A program made the translations under genes and the position numbers. The notes beneath the pieces were generated by a model. The model was not told the DNA's origin. It saw nothing but the letters and a program-made list of their open reading frames with translations, and searched no databases. From NCBI GenBank assembly GCA_015680685.1, contig MNCI01035176.1, positions 136,024-200,023 on the forward strand: a stretch of DNA of 64,000 nt. The letters run 5' to 3'. This DNA comes from Gnetum montanum. Its lineage: Eukaryota; Streptophyta; Gnetopsida; Gnetales; Gnetaceae. Below, piece by piece: positions 31,141-43,686 of this stretch (position 1 is its first letter; each line of letters begins with the position of its first letter).

Positions 31141-31385
31141 CAAGGGGAATCAACCAATGGAGTAGCCGCCACCAGCTAGAACTACTAAGGCTACATTGAG
31201 CTTCAATAACTTGTTTTTTTTTTGTCCAATTTGTCTTGTTACAACTTGTGTCAACTTTGTAAACATCAATACAACATTTAGTGTCATGTAAATAGTGTCA
31301 TGTAAGTCTACCTACCAATTTTGTAAGGACTCTATCCTCATTTTGTTTGAACTCAAGGACGAGTTTCTAGTCAATCGTGGGGGTA
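31141..31385 (+). other. 3' UTR and polypurine tract of element D
   Basis: After the ORF a T-rich stretch is followed by GAACTCAAGGACGAGTTTC and, at 31377-31385, GTGGGGGTA just before the LTR, the expected polypurine tract. No other feature. Confidence 0.55.
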
Positions 31386-32263
31386 TTATAAAGTTAAATT
31401 ATTTTTACTACAATATCATAACTATGACATCATATGTACGTTGTCGTATATCCAATATTGTAGCATAAGCTACAACATCATAGATTTGATATCACAAGAT
31501 GTGTGCAGCCTATAAATACAACACTTAGGTGCATGAGTCTGCATATGTTTTCATTCCAAAGTAATAGAACTATTTTAGTTTATTTTTGTAATCTAGTACT
31601 TATAAATGTGAATGCTCACAATGTAGTGTGACTTAGCGAATAGAGTTTTTATTTGAACATCTTGTATTTGGACACAAGTGTGACTAGCAATAAATATCAA
31701 GCTATTTCATACTATTATAGCATTCTCCTAGTTTCCTATTTTATTTAGCATAATTTTTACTATTTTTCTTAGTTAATGTTTTACTATTCCATGCACTTTC
31801 TATTACTATTATTATTAAGTAGAATGACTACAACTAATCTTGAGCACTTAAGTGTAATTTCTTGGTAATCTAGTAGTGCTATCGCTTGGCACACCCAGTA
31901 GTGATACACTTGGTATCCTAGTAGTAATTTCACAAAGCCCAAGGTATGTATGAAAGATCACAAATGAATGCTCATCACCATAGGCTATACTAGATTCATT
32001 TACATGTTTTACTTTGAGTTAGAAACTACTTTCATTATTATTATGTTTGCTAGGAGTAACATACCAACATCAGATATCATATACCTCACAGTGAGCTAAA
32101 CCATACACATAAACTTCACTAGCTCCACGTGGAAAGACAATGGTCTTGAACTTAAACCAATTGCTAGCATAATTACATTACCTTGTCCACATATTATAAT
32201 CTAGTCATGCGTGAACACCTATGACTTGTATGGTTGGGTGTTGGATTGCTCCACTACTCATCA
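31386..32263 (+). mobile_element. 3' LTR of element D
   Basis: Aligned along its length with the 5' LTR of E (36553-37446). Shared blocks are ATAAAGTTAAATT at the start, GCCTATAAATAC near 31509, AATGCTCACAATGTAGTGTG near 31609, ATGCTCATCACCA near 31970, TGAGCTAAACCATACAC...CTTCACTAGCTCCACGTGG near 32095, and CTTGTATGGTTGGGTGTTGGATTG...CTACTCATCA at the end. Length 878 bases. The first dinucleotide is TT rather than TG. Confidence 0.85.
31509..31519 (+). promoter_or_regulatory. TATA box of LTR D
   Basis: CCTATAAATAC, matched by CCCTATAAATA in LTR E and CCTATAAATAC in LTR G at the same relative place. Confidence 0.6.
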
Positions 32264-32499
32264 CCTACTTTTCATCTTACTACAATGTCATCATGTATAG
32301 TGCTGACATGAGTAACCACGGTTTTGACAAGATCTTATACAAGAGGTTTCAAGTGTAACAATGGGCTAAGATATTCATCATTGGTAACATCACATTCCTT
32401 TTAGTGCTTGCCTTCCTTTTCTAGTATAAATTCATTTTGTAGTTTTACTTGCACTCACTAAATTTTTTCACTTTTATAGCTAGTTATGCATTGAAGTAA
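32264..32499. other. Unassigned flank between D and H
   Basis: AT-rich sequence after the end of LTR D. I see no feature; it may be the old target sequence or the outer edge of the LTR of copia element H, whose exact left end I could not fix. Confidence 0.4.
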
Positions 32500-33232
32500 A
32501 TTTCAACTTCTAATGGAATGATGCTTGGTATTCTAGCTTTTATTAATATGCCATGTGTCCTTTTCTTGATTTTTTATTCTTAGTGTAAATCGTTGCATCT
32601 TATTTTTGTCTAAAAAAGTATCCTTTCCAAAGATTTCATGAGATCAACATTGTGCTATTCAAAACATAGGTAATCTTGATTACTTATCTATCCTTTATGT
32701 AGTTATTTTGTAAATTTTTCATTAAAAAACTAGAAAAATTAATGCTCTTTATCAATCCACATTTTTTGCAAAAAATATCATAGGAAAAATTACAAATCAA
32801 TTAGTTGTATCATACAAAAAATATTCGGAATAACAATGAAATATCAAATGAACAAAATGCAAAAGTAAAAAACATAGATTTTCATGGTTGGTAAAGCACT
32901 ACATACAAGAAGTAAACAACATAGCGATTTATGTGGAAATCCTATGTGAGAAAAAACCATAGGAAAGGGAACATAGCTCTCTATTTCTTCAAGGAGCAAA
33001 AAAATTAATAAATACAACCAAGCCCTAAGTACCTTATATAGGTTTAGGGTTTTAATCTAACCCATAGTTAACTTCCTAACACCTTGTACTTTTTTGTTCA
33101 CTTTTAATTAACTATTTAAAGGGAGTTTACATAACTTTTATTTATAATATTCCTTTTACTTTTTTTATTTTTCTACAAAAGGATCAACATTAAAACATAA
33201 TATTATAATAAATGTAGCTTCACACATCAACA
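32500..33232 (-). mobile_element. 3' LTR of copia element H (left edge approximate)
   Basis: On the minus strand the LTR starts TGTTGATGTGTGAAGC right after the tract AAGTGGGATAT (33233-33243), the classic end of a Ty1/copia pol. A TATA box CCTATATAAGG lies on the minus strand at 33032-33042. The opposite end is placed only roughly because no second LTR of this family is in the window. Confidence 0.6.
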
Positions 33233-33243
33233 ATATCCCACTT
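33233..33243 (-). other. Polypurine tract of copia element H
   Basis: AAGTGGGATAT on the minus strand, directly after the RNase H tail and before TGTTGATG. AAGTGGGAG followed by a TGTT LTR start is very common in plant Ty1/copia elements. Confidence 0.8.
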
Positions 33244-33830
33244 AAAGATAAAGTTGGTATGTCTTCAAATCTCTTGGTAAGAAATGCATCATTTTCCAAA
33301 TGTTGTAAATCAAGTCTCCAAATATATGACCTTGTAACATAATTAATGTTTTATTTTAGAAACTACCTTCATCATAAAATTAGCAAAGTTTTCTTGCATG
33401 TGAACCTTACACACATCTAGCTCCCTATCTTCAATTTTCTATTGATGAAATGGTACCTCACATCAATATGTTTTGTTCAAGCATAATAAACAACATTCTT
33501 GATAAAGTGAATAGGACTCTAACTAGCATAGTAAATGACATATTATGTTTGTTTTAACAAAAACCAATGAAGCAGTCACTTCAGCCAAATAATCTCCTTA
33601 GCTGCTTATACCCAAGCTATGTATTCTAACTCAATAGTAGATAACGCGACATATCTTTGCAATCAATACATCCAACTAATAGGACCTCCATCCATAAGAA
33701 AAATATATCCAAAATTGAATTTTCTTCTATTTTTACATGCTGCATAATTTACATTTACATAGCCAGCAACATCCAAAATGAAGTTACAAAACATAAGCAA
33801 AGGTTTAAGCACCTTACAAATATATGTAGA
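33244..33830 (-). pseudogene. RNase H of copia element H
   Basis: The minus strand reads LSTIELEYIAWV near 33630, AAKEIIWLK, then YAS-SPIHFIKNVVYYA and TKHIDVRYHFI near 33460, the standard end of copia pol (STxExEYxA, DNxSAI, RTKHIDVRYHFI). It ends with a Lys-rich tail into the polypurine tract. Stops such as TAA after AWV break it. Confidence 0.82.
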
Positions 33831-34830
33831 CTAACTAAGCCATAGTTCATGACATGTCCTATCTTTCAAAATTTTCATACCAAGTATTTGCTTTACTAGA
33901 ACCAAATCTCTTATGGAAAAATGTTTGTTTGTTTCCTTTTTCAGCCTTTTGATCTCATGTCCATCATTTCCTGCAAAGAGGATGTTCACAACATAAAGTA
34001 ACAGGATAGTAATCTTACCAAAAGTTTATCCATGAAGGTAAACATAGTGATCAATTCTACACATCTTGTATTTTTAATCCTACATGAAACTATTAAACAT
34101 TTTGTACCATTTTCTAGGAGCTTGTTCCAAATCATACAAGCTTTTCTTTAACCTACAAATCAAAAGATTTTTTTTCCACTCATATCCTTTAGGTAATTTC
34201 ATGTAAATATCTTCCTCCAAGTCATCATGTAAAAAGGTAGTTTTTACATTTAATTATTCCAATTCCAAGTCAAAACTAGCAACAAGAGATAAAATAGCAT
34301 GTATGGAGGAATGTTTTACAATAAGAGAGAAAATCTTTATGAAGTCTATGCCTAGTTTTTAACTAAATTTCTTTACAACCAGTCTAGCTCTATAGCATTT
34401 CTACCCATTCACCTCATCTTTATTTCTATAAATCTACTTGTTAGACAAAGCATTCTTACCATGTGATAAAGGAATAACAACCCAAGTTTGATTATGTCTT
34501 AGAGCATCTAACTCATCTTTCATTATAGCTCCTCATTTATCTATATCAACTAAAGACATGGCTTCTTGAAAATTCATAGGTTTCTTCTTATCACTATACA
34601 TGTAATGCAAAAATGGGGAATACTTAACAAAAGTTCTAGAAGGGTGAGTAGATCTCCCGATCCAATGAATAGAAGTATTCAAATTATCACCCTTATTTTT
34701 TTGAAGTATTTGGCAATTTCTCTTCTAATGAAAGATTTTCCTGATCATTATTAACATTAGGAACACATTCAACCTTTAAATCATCATTATTAAGATCAAA
34801 TTATTTTACATAAGGACTAAAATTCATTTT
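33831..34830 (-). pseudogene. Reverse transcriptase of copia element H
   Basis: A strongly decayed region between RNase H and the integrase end. Recognisable on the minus strand are the KTTFLHDDLEEDIYMKLP-like stretch near 34200 and GLKKSLYDLEQAPRKWYK-like sequence near 34130, i.e. the copia order. Many frameshifts; I could not trace a whole domain. Confidence 0.6.
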
Positions 34831-35720
34831 TTGGTTTAGTTCATGTTTCTATTTCTTGTAAAACATCAAGTTTTTATAAAAAATAACATCACGTGACTTG
34901 AATACTTTATTATCAACAAGAATCCATAATCTATAATCTAGGTTATCATCACCATATTCAACAAAATTACATCTACATGCACGTCCATCAAGTTTAGCTA
35001 TATTTTGTTGATGGTTATAAGCTTCACAATCAAAAATCCTCAAGTGACAAAGATTAAGTGTTCTCTCACTCCAAAAAAATTCTAGTACCTCTTCTTGAAG
35101 TGTTATATGAGAAGACATATTAATTAAATAAGTAAAAATTATTACTACTTCAACTCAAACTTTCTTTATAATATTAGACTACTGCAATAAAGAATGCAAC
35201 CTCTCCAAAATAGTTCTGTTATACCTCTCAACTACATTATTATTCTATGGAGTATATGGCAAAGTTTTAGTTTAAAAAATTTCATTTTCCCTACAAAATT
35301 TCTCAAACTCTTTAGAGGTATAATCCCCTCCATTATTACTCACAAGATGTTTGATGTTACAACCAGTTTTTTTACTCAACTTTGACTTTAAATTCTTAGA
35401 AAATATTTAAAATTTGTCTTTCAAAGACATAAAAAAAAAACCAAATCTTCCTCCTGGAATCATCTATAAATGTAATAAGATACAAAGCTCCAACAAAATA
35501 TCTAATAGAAATTGGGCCAACAATATTCAAATAAACCAAATCCAACTTAGAATTTTTTTTATAACCGAAATTAGATATTTTGAAGTTTACTAGTTTAGAT
35601 TTTACTACTACATAATCTTTAACAAAAGCAAATGAAGTAGGTTTGAAATTAGAAAGCATTTTCTTTGAAGTTAGAATCTTCATTTCTATTTCAATGAAAT
35701 GTTTTAGTCCCTTATGCAAA
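34831..35720 (-). pseudogene. Integrase of copia element H
   Basis: The frame 35396-35962 continues into LDLVYLNIVGPISI and LITFIDDSRRKIWFF (35440-35530), the copia integrase core with its first Asp residues. After breaks, 34849-35118 holds LRIFDCEAYNHQQNIAKLDGRA, YGDDNLDYRLWIL and SRDVIFYKN, the typical C-terminal region (hydrophobic FGCxAY...YRLWD...SRDVxFNE). Confidence 0.82.
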
Positions 35721-36140
35721 TGAGACATATTCCCCTCATTTACAGTAGTAATAGTTTCTTCCACTACACCTACATTTGGTAAATACAATGTTCCATTCTT
35801 CTTACCATGTGAAAGAATCATGGAACCCTTCACAATCTTCCAGCCACCAACTCCAAATGAAATAGAATAATTAATAATATCAAGCTGCCTAATAGAGATC
35901 AAGTTCTTTGAAAGTTGCAACACATGATAAACCTCATTCAATAATAGCTTCCTATCATCCAAATCCTATAACATGATTGAACCAATTCCTTCAATGTCAC
36001 AACATCTCTATCATCACCCAAAAAGATGCATTGATTTGCAACTGTTGTGTAGGTGCAAAACATTGAAGCATCTAAGCACACATGAGATAAAGCTCTTGAA
36101 TCCAAAATCTAGATATTGGAACTACATTAATAAAAAACAC
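35721..36140 (-). pseudogene. Protease and pre-integrase region of copia element H
   Basis: Near 36100 the minus strand reads ILDSRALSHVCLD, the copia protease active site with D-S-R for D-S-G. It is followed by FLGDDRDVVTLKE, EVYHVLQLSKNLISIRQLD and IVKGSMILSHGKKNGTLYLP, the usual protease to pre-integrase sequence. Confidence 0.8.
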
Positions 36141-36552
36141 TAACTATAGAATCACTTGCAATAAGCATATCATCTACTTCTCTATCAAAACTCTAGCCTT
36201 GACCATTTTCATGATCTTGTTGCCCTTGTACTTTGTTACTACCTTCACTTCTTTGCTTACATTTATTCTTTAATGAGTAATAATACATGGGAAGATTACC
36301 CTTCTTAGGATGATACCAACATTTAAAGTCTCTATTAGCATACCTTCCTTTGCTTATACTCTAACCAATGTCCTTTGTGTCTAGATCCATTTTAAGAATG
36401 TCCCCATTGAACTGCTAAGGCTTTACTAGTTATAGGATAATCCATGGTTCTAGTCTTTTCAACATCTAACCATTTTGAGATCATGGTGTTGAGTGAGGAT
36501 AATGTTCTAAAGGTATCCCACAAATTAGGTAGAGAACTGATACAACAATGAC
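36141..36552 (-). pseudogene. Gag C-terminal part of copia element H, cut by element E
   Basis: KCWYHPKKGNLPMYYYSLK near 36310 is a decayed CCHC knuckle (second Cys changed to His), and FISHCCISSLPNLWDTFRTLSS near 36500 matches the LP.x(W)D..... copia gag motif. The frame stops at the left LTR of E at 36553; the N-terminal gag and the 5' LTR of H should lie on the far side of E. Confidence 0.72.
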
Positions 36553-37446
36553 TGATAAAGTTAAATTTTAAGTCAAAATAACATCGTAGCAATAACATTG
36601 TATCAATTATGTCATTGATACGATGTTAACACTCTTGATACATCATCATTGATATGATGTCTTGGGATATGTGCACCCCTATAAATATGACACTTGGATG
36701 CACAATCCACATAATTTTCATTCCCATAGTAACAGAAATCTTGTAGTTTGATTTCTTAACTTAGACTTAGCAATAGTGAATGCCCATAGTGTGATGTGTC
36801 ATAGTTGAATGAAATCTTTGTTTAAGCAAGTTGTACTTGGCCATAGTTGTGAATGGAAATAAAGATTACAACTATTTCCATCATTCCAGCATTCCCTTAG
36901 TTTCTTTATGTTTATTTAGCATAATGTTTACTATTTTCTTAGCTTAACATTTACATTTCTCAAGTACTTTATTTTTACTTGCTAATAGTAAGCGGAATGG
37001 ATACAACTAATTTTGAGCATTAAGTGTGGTCTTTTAGTAATCCCAGTAGTATTATCACTTGGTTTTTCTAGTAGCAAAATACTTGGTAATCTTAGTAGCA
37101 ATTACATGAGCTCAAGATGTGTGTGGTAAATCAGGAACATTTGTCCATCACATTGGGCTAGAATAGATTTACTTACTTGTCATTAATTAGACTTAACATT
37201 TATGTACACCTTCATTATGTCTATGCTTAGGAGTTATTTGGACCACATAACATCAATTATCATACATCTCATAGTGAGCTAAACCATACACTTATACTTC
37301 ACTAGCTCCACGTGGGAAGATAACAATCATGAGCTTAACTCAATTACTAAGCATAATAACATTGTCCATCCATGGATTATGATTGAGTCACATGTGAACA
37401 CTCGTGACTTGTATGGTTGGGTGTTGGATTGATCCACCACTCATCA
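36553..37446 (+). mobile_element. 5' LTR of Athila-like element E
   Basis: Begins TGATAAAG and ends CACTCATCA, 894 bases, aligned throughout with LTR D. A TATA box CTATAAATAT is at 36680-36689. Upstream of it are inverted words ATCGTATCAATG / CATTGATACGAT-like (36598-36660). It is followed by a primer-binding site and gag, so it is the 5' LTR. Confidence 0.88.
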
Positions 37447-37447
37447 T

Positions 37448-37465
37448 TGGCACTATTGCTAAGGA
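37448..37465 (+). other. Primer-binding site of element E (Asp-tRNA type)
   Basis: TGGCACTATTGCTAAGGA, one base after the LTR. It resembles the TGGCGCCGTTGCCGGGGA site of Athila-type elements, complementary to tRNA-Asp; the differences are mostly G-to-A and C-to-T at CpG or near it. The G copy (51182-51199) is closer. Confidence 0.7.
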
Positions 37466-37569
37466 TGCATTAATGTGTGCTTAGTAATTAATTTCATAGA
37501 GTTTTTTTTATTCAAAATTAAAAAGTTAAATCTCATAATCTTGATAACACATACTCAAGAAAATGTCCT

Positions 37570-39700
37570 ATTTACAAACATGGCTTCAACTAAAGACAAA
37601 TCACCACCTACCAAAAAACTAAAAAGAGGAAATAACACAACCAATGATGAAGAAAACTAGGGTATTCCCATGAAAACAAGAATCTCATATGCTCACAATG
37701 ATCCTTACTCTCTAGACTTTACTTTCATCTTTCACCAAGATAGGAAAATGATATGGAGATATATACATGGCAACATTGTTCTACCCCCAAATAGTGCAAC
37801 ACTTAGCATGCTTCAAAGTATCTTAAGGGGGATGAATCTAAACCATGTATAGAAGGGGTACCATGTGACCAAGAACATGACAAGACCCTACCAACCCACA
37901 GAGGCACAAGTGAAGAGAGATGCTGCTATGGAAATTAAACATGTACATAACAAGGGAAAGTAAGTTAGCTCTCTAGTTGTCCTAGAAGAACTTGATGGTA
38001 ATGCATTTATTGCTAAGAAACTTCACCAAAATCATGAGGCCCATTCCCAAACACTTATCATTGGACTTGAGGAACCTTTCTAAGTGTAGTTACACTCATC
38101 CTTAGCAGAGACACCCAGAAGAAAAGCAATAGACTCCAAGTATAAGTAGGACTCAAGGCCAAGAGGTTCTACTAGATCCCAAAAGGAAGAATATCAAAGT
38201 TATATAAGTAGGACTAGCTGACATCGTTCTCCTACTACTTCATCTTCATCATCAAGATCGTTGGTGGACTCTAACAAGAGGAGAAAAATGTACTAGGATC
38301 ATAGTAGGGAAGAAAAAAGGACTTATGATCATTATGACCATTGCCCAAGACATTCTAACATAGGAGATGAAGATTATGAACTAAGAACACATAGGGATAA
38401 ACATGAAGATAGAGAAAGAACATCAAAGGAGGCACCACTACAATAGAGCTTATGAACTCGATCACCATGAAGAATCCTTGTTGACAATCTGTAGCATGAT
38501 CAATATCAGGGGAGCTATCTATATACCAAATAGGCACATAAGGGACAACTACATAAAGTAGTTAGACATTAACAACATGTCTAGATTTGAGAGTGGTTAC
38601 AATGCTAATACACAACACCACCTTTAAGTGGTCCATGATGCTTACATCCTATGAAACATAGAAAGTGATTGGTAGAAATTGAAATTGTTCCTAAGGAAAC
38701 TTGTGAAAGAAGCTAAAAGCTAGTATAGATCACTAGAACTAGAATCAATAAGTAGATGAAGTACCATGCTAGAAACTTTTTAATGATAAATATCATACTT
38801 ATTCTTAGATGTCCATCCTTTAAAAATAGATGTAAGGATGAAAGTAAGGGAACCATGAATCCCTTGATGTAGCAATGGGCTGATACTACTCACTGTTGCA
38901 TAGGTTCCTAAGCATGGATTTTCTCAATAGGAGCAATTAAGGCATATTGTTGATGAGCTGAGAAAAAAGACCATAGAGACTCTTGGGGTTTATACCCAAG
39001 GTAGACATCAGAGATGTTTGTCCATTGGATTAAAAGACTTATTTATCAAGTGATGAAGGAACAAGATGAATTAAAGAAAAAAGAATCAGTAGAGGAGTAT
39101 AATAGAGATTCATCCATTCATAAAAGGAATGCAAGAATATGTGATCCATAAGAAGAAGAAACCTTGGACCAGGTAATCCAGAAGAAGATGTTGCCTATTT
39201 AAAAATCTATTACTGACATAGCAGCTAAAGTAGAAAAGATGTGGAATTTAGTAAATGAAAATTTCATAATAACTTTAAAAATTGTGAAGGAGAAAACTAA
39301 GCAAGCCTTTAACAAATGCAATGAAAACAAGATGATAAGAGATTTTTGACAAAAAGGAAAAGTAGCTTCAATGGCCAAATGTTCAAAAATGAGCTCTGAG
39401 GATGAGGAAGGATGTGTAGTGTGTCAATATGAACATCCCAAGGGGTGTTGTCCTATTATGGCACATTTATAAGAAACAAGGGCATACACACTTAACGCTA
39501 AGTTCATCAACAATAAAATGTCCAAATAATTATCTTACCCTCAAGGTAACTATAGGTAGTCCTTCCAACCAACATACTATCATAGTGGAGCCTATCCAAA
39601 GCCACAAGAGTAGTACCATCAACAAGTAATGTAGTTGTTCAAGCTTTGCAATACTATCCACCTGAATACCACAAACCTATATCGCTAAGGACAAACTCTA
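37570..39700 (+). pseudogene. Gag of Athila-like element E
   Basis: Starts near MASTKDKSPPTKKLKRG (37580). The first conserved block is SLDFTFIFHQDRKMIWR...GNIVLPPNSATLSML (37700-37810), shared with G. After a low-complexity Ser/Arg stretch (38190-38300) the gag core (38640-38900: NIESDW..L, SWYRSLELESI, RWSTMLE-like) is recognisable by comparison with G. The knuckle is CVVCQYEHPKGCC (39413-39451). Many stops. The tail to 39700 is His/Asn-rich. Confidence 0.72.
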
Positions 39701-40500
39701 ATTCATACATGCATCCACAAGAAGCTGGTTCAATGATTTGGTCTCCTAATCCTTTATCACTACTGCCACCACCTATAATGTAGGGATAACTACCATCACA
39801 ACTGTAATAGAATAATGTAACTAGGGTAATAATAATCACACATGAAACACAATCTAGAAAACAACCATTCTTTCAAATAATTCTAGAAAAGATTCAAAGG
39901 ATAGGAATCACATCTACTTCCACTCCATCCACATCTAATCCTCCTAGAAATGACAAACTTCCACCATAATCTAGCAAAAATATAATAACTTTCATGCTAA
40001 CATAAAAAATTACTCATTGGATAAAGGTAGGAGCACTTCCTAAAAAATAAATAGATCTAGGAAGTTCGTTGGCATACCTTCAAGTAGTAGGAAAAAAACC
40101 ATGCAAAGGTCTTCTCAATTCTGGGTCAAGAGTAAACTTGATCTTGCAAGATATGTATCAAGACTAGAATCTACCACCATTGAAGAAAAGTAACATTTTG
40201 TTAGAGCTTGCAGACCAATCAATCACAGTTCCACTAGAACAAGTGGATTATGTGATCATCATCATTAGTGGCTAGTCCTACCCTACTAATTTTTTGGTTA
40301 TACGTGTAGGGAAAAATAAGGGGGAATTCCCAATCATAATGGAAAGGGCTTGGCTTAGCACTGTTGATGCTAAGCTTGATATTCTAGATTTATCTTTGGA
40401 AATCTCAAAGGAAGATGAAGCTAGCATTATTCAAAGGCATAGAGTTCCATGTATTACATACAAAGATAACGAATACAATTGCATGTAGAGAATATTGGTA
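39701..40500 (+). pseudogene. Protease region of element E
   Basis: KGLLNSGSRVNLILQDMY near 40105 is the retropepsin site with N-S-G for D-S-G. The frame 40294-40488 reads VIRVGKNKGEFPIIMERAWLSTVDAKLDILDLSLEIS, the distal motif with GR.WL changed to ER.WL. The linker 40500-41000 to the reverse transcriptase aligns with D but has no motif. Confidence 0.7.
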
Positions 40501-40999
40501 GTTAAACAACAAGATAAGAAATCATGTAAGAGATTTATAGAGAAAATGTGTATGCCAAAATGTCTGTATATAGCAACCACTCAACAAGAAGGCACCTAAT
40601 GACTAGTTATAGATGCAGAAATAGAATCAAATAAATACATGGAACCAACCAATCAAATCATAAGTGCCTACATAGAAGAAGGCAACAAACTAGAGTACTT
40701 AAGAAAAGGCACCTCTATTCATGTGAATGTCAAGAAGAAGAAACAAATTTGGAATAGTTACAAATTCTAGATATAGTGGAGCTAGAACCATTAGAAACGA
40801 AAGCACTATCAATAGCACTAGAGTATGATCTCTTAAATAATAAGGAGCCAATGATAATTAATGCCAACCTAAATGAAGATCATAAGAGGAATTGTTGGAA
40901 GTAGTCAACAAATGGTCAAAAGCATTTGCATGGTCTTATGATGAGATCATAGGCATTGATCTAAGAATTTGTCAACATCAAATATATACCAATCCAATG

Positions 41000-41540
41000 G
41001 TAAAACCATGATGCCAACCCCAAAGAAGGCTTAATCTGAAATTGAAAGAGGTAGTCAAATAGGATTTAGAAAAATTACTAAAGGTTGGATTCATATATTC
41101 CATTATGGATAGTGAATGGGTCAGTTCTTTGATGATCATTCCAAAGAAAGGAGGCAAGTGGTGAGTGTGCATTTATTTTCAATTGTTGAATTCTACCACA
41201 TTCAAGGATCATTTTCCTCTACCATTTGTTGATCAAGTCCTAGATACTATTACCAAACTTGAGTACTACAGTTTTCTAAATGGGTATAGTGGATACAACT
41301 AGATCCACATTGCACTTGAGGACCAAGAGAAGAAAACATTCACTAGTCCATGGGGAGCGTTCACCTATAAATAGATGCCATTCAGCATTTGCAATGTGCC
41401 CACCACCTTCCAAAGACTTGTACTTATCATCTTTCAAAAATAAATAGGGAATGGAGTTGAAGTTTTCATGGATAATTTTTTAACCTATGGGTTGGATTTT
41501 AATAAGCACTAGACCATCTTGAGCAAGTATTAAAGAGATT
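41000..41540 (+). pseudogene. Reverse transcriptase of element E
   Basis: Fragments LEKLLKVGFIYSIMDSEWVSSLMIIPKKGGKW (41070-41160), NSTTFKDHFPLPFVDQVLDTI (41190), FLNGYSGYN (41275) and ALEDQEKKTFTSPWGAFTYK (41310). The catalytic loop near 41455 reads VEVFMDNFLTYG, so FMDD has become FMDN and the enzyme would be dead. Confidence 0.85.
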
Positions 41541-42300
41541 TTTAGAGACAAATCTAAAGCTCAATTGGAAAAAAAAAAGGCCATCTCATGGTCTAGGATA
41601 GGATTGTGTTAGGACACAAATTTTCACAAAAAGGAATAGAAGTATATCCTAAAAAAATAAGAGTCATACAAAATATCACTTAGAGACCTTAGATAGTTAA
41701 ATATTTTTAATCATTCCTAGGCCACATGGGATACTATAGATGATTCATAGAGAATTTTTTAAAGATTGCAAAACTACTAGTAGAACTGACTAAGAGGGAT
41801 GCACCCTTTGAATAGATAGAGTCCTGTGAGAAGGCATTTAAAATCCTAAAATAAAAATTAATTGAGACACCAATCCTTCAAGCTCCATATTGGTCCAAGC
41901 CTTTTCACATTATGAAAAATGCTTCCAATTATATACTTGGTGTAGTAATGACATAGTTCGATGATCAAAAGAGATTCTACTATATACACTATCCTAACAA
42001 AAGAATCACCAAGGGATAACTAAATTACGCCACAACGGAAAAGGAGCTAATGGAAATGGTGTGTGCACTTGAGAAGTTTCAACATTATGTGCTCAAATAC
42101 CATATTTATGTCCATATTGATCATATTGGAATCCAATTTCTCATAAACAAAATAGTAGTCAATCCCAGAGTGATTCGATGGCTCATAATTCTGCAAGAAT
42201 TCAACATAATATTGATTCAAAGAAAGGGCACATAAAATGTTGTAGCTAATCATTTGTCAAGGCTTATATGGAATTCCCATAATCATGTAGAACTATTATC
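41541..42300 (+). pseudogene. RNase H of element E
   Basis: GHKFSQKGIEVYPKKI near 41615 and SFLGHMGYYR.FIENFLKIAKLLVELT near 41710; SKPFHIMKNASNYILGVVM near 41895; ELMEMVCALEKFQHYVLKYHIYVHIDHIGIQFL (42045-42150) and RWLIILQEFNIILIQRKGT (42175-42230). Same order as D. Confidence 0.8.
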
Positions 42301-42575
42301 TAACTAGTTCCTTAATGAAAATTTGTTTACTCAAATAGTGATAGCTATAGAATCAATGGGGAAGTCATGGATAACCAATCACATAACTTACTTAACAACA
42401 TAAGAACTTCCCATTGAATGGAGAAAAAAGCAGAAAGAGAAATTCCTTCATAAGGTAAAAGGATACATGGAAATCAATGGAAACCTATACAAGATTTATG
42501 TAGATGGACTAGTTAGATGGTGTGTGCTAGAATGTGATCAACAACAAATCCTACAAGATGCCCATGAGGGTCCTA
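42301..42575 (+). pseudogene. Integrase start of element E, cut by element F
   Basis: The frame 42467 on gives GNLYKIYVDGLVRWCVLECDQQQILQDAHEGP, aligned with D 26830-26940. It loses similarity after CATGAGGGTCCTATGG, exactly where the LTR of copia element F starts. The rest of E's integrase, additional ORF and 3' LTR should lie beyond the right end of the window. Confidence 0.75.
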
Positions 42576-43684
42576 TGGACCTTTTGGTTTTAGTATGTCA
42601 AAACATTAAGAAAAATGGATACAAGTTTATTTTTATGTGTGTGTGTAGTTGTTTTGCTTGCAGGACAAGAGCTTGGAAGATCAAGGCTATGGACAAGGAA
42701 CAATGCATTCAAAAGATAAAGGAAGATGATAAAAGACATCTCTGGGAAGCAACAGATGTCTTGGCAGAATTGGAATGAACTCAAACGAAGATGTCCTCAA
42801 AAATAGCAAGACTCCTTTCTCAGATAAAGATGTCTTTTACAAGGTAAAGACATCTTTATAGAATGCAAACCAAGTTTAGAAATATGTCTTCCAAAAGACA
42901 AAGACATCTTCCAAGATGGAGACTTTAGAAAGACGTCTTTCAAGAAACAAAGACATCTTCCCTGTATTGAAGGCAAATTCAAAGAGACATCTTAGGCACG
43001 AGAAATACATCTTCCATGACCATTATTAACCATTAGCTAGTTGTTGCATGAGTTTTAAGATGGATTTAGAAACATAGTAGCTATAAGAAGACTTAAAGTT
43101 CATTGGGAAATATGCAAGCCTTACTATATTCATTGTACAATCATTTGTAATCATTGAATTCTTTGTTGCTTCTCATTGTATAATCATTTTGGCATTGTAA
43201 AGTATGTTATACCTAACTATAAAAGGACTAGAAAACTAAGTTTTAATTCTCCCTTGTAATTGTTATTCTTGTTGCTTGCAGGGCTAATGCACTTAAGCTT
43301 GTTGGGATCCTACAAGATTGAGTTGTTGATGCTAAGGTACAACACTCTAGTAGAGAGCTCAAGATTGTAAAGATTGTGAAACCCTAGAAAGCATATTCCA
43401 AGCTTGACAAGACCTTACAAGATTGAATGGATAGTGCTATGACATAGCCCTTTGGAGTGGGGCATGAAAACTATATAGGTTGTGGACCCTTCAACCATAT
43501 TTTAGAACAACAAAGTCCAAAGGTGTGCTTGCAATCTACCCTTCGAGTGTGAACTATCCAAGTTGGGGAACCATGTTAAAAGTTGTCTGTGTGCTTTGTT
43601 TCTAAAATTTTTAATTTAGGAAACTTATTCATCCCCTCTCTCCCTATCCCCTGTCCCCTACCCTTCTAAGTTCAATGATCCACA
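42576..43684 (+). mobile_element. 5' LTR of copia element F
   Basis: Starts TGGACCTTTTGG at the break in E and ends GATCCACA two bases before a primer-binding site. Inside are TTTTAGTATGTCAAAACATTAAG and GCTTGCAGGACAAGAGCTTGGAAG, words common at the start of large plant copia LTRs (SIRE/Maximus type), and repeated AGACATCTT/AAGATGTCTT words over 42790-43010. A TATA box CTATAAAAGG is at 43217-43226. The left edge is inferred from loss of similarity to D, good to a few bases. Confidence 0.78.
42790..43015. repeat. AGATGTCTT words in LTR F
   Basis: The nonamer AAGATGTCTT or its complement AAGACATCTT recurs at least eight times in about 220 bases, in both orientations (for example 42788, 42829, 42845, 42885, 42904, 42929, 42950, 42980). 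Such short repeats lie in U3, about 200-400 bases before the TATA box. Confidence 0.6.
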
Positions 43685-43686
43685 AG

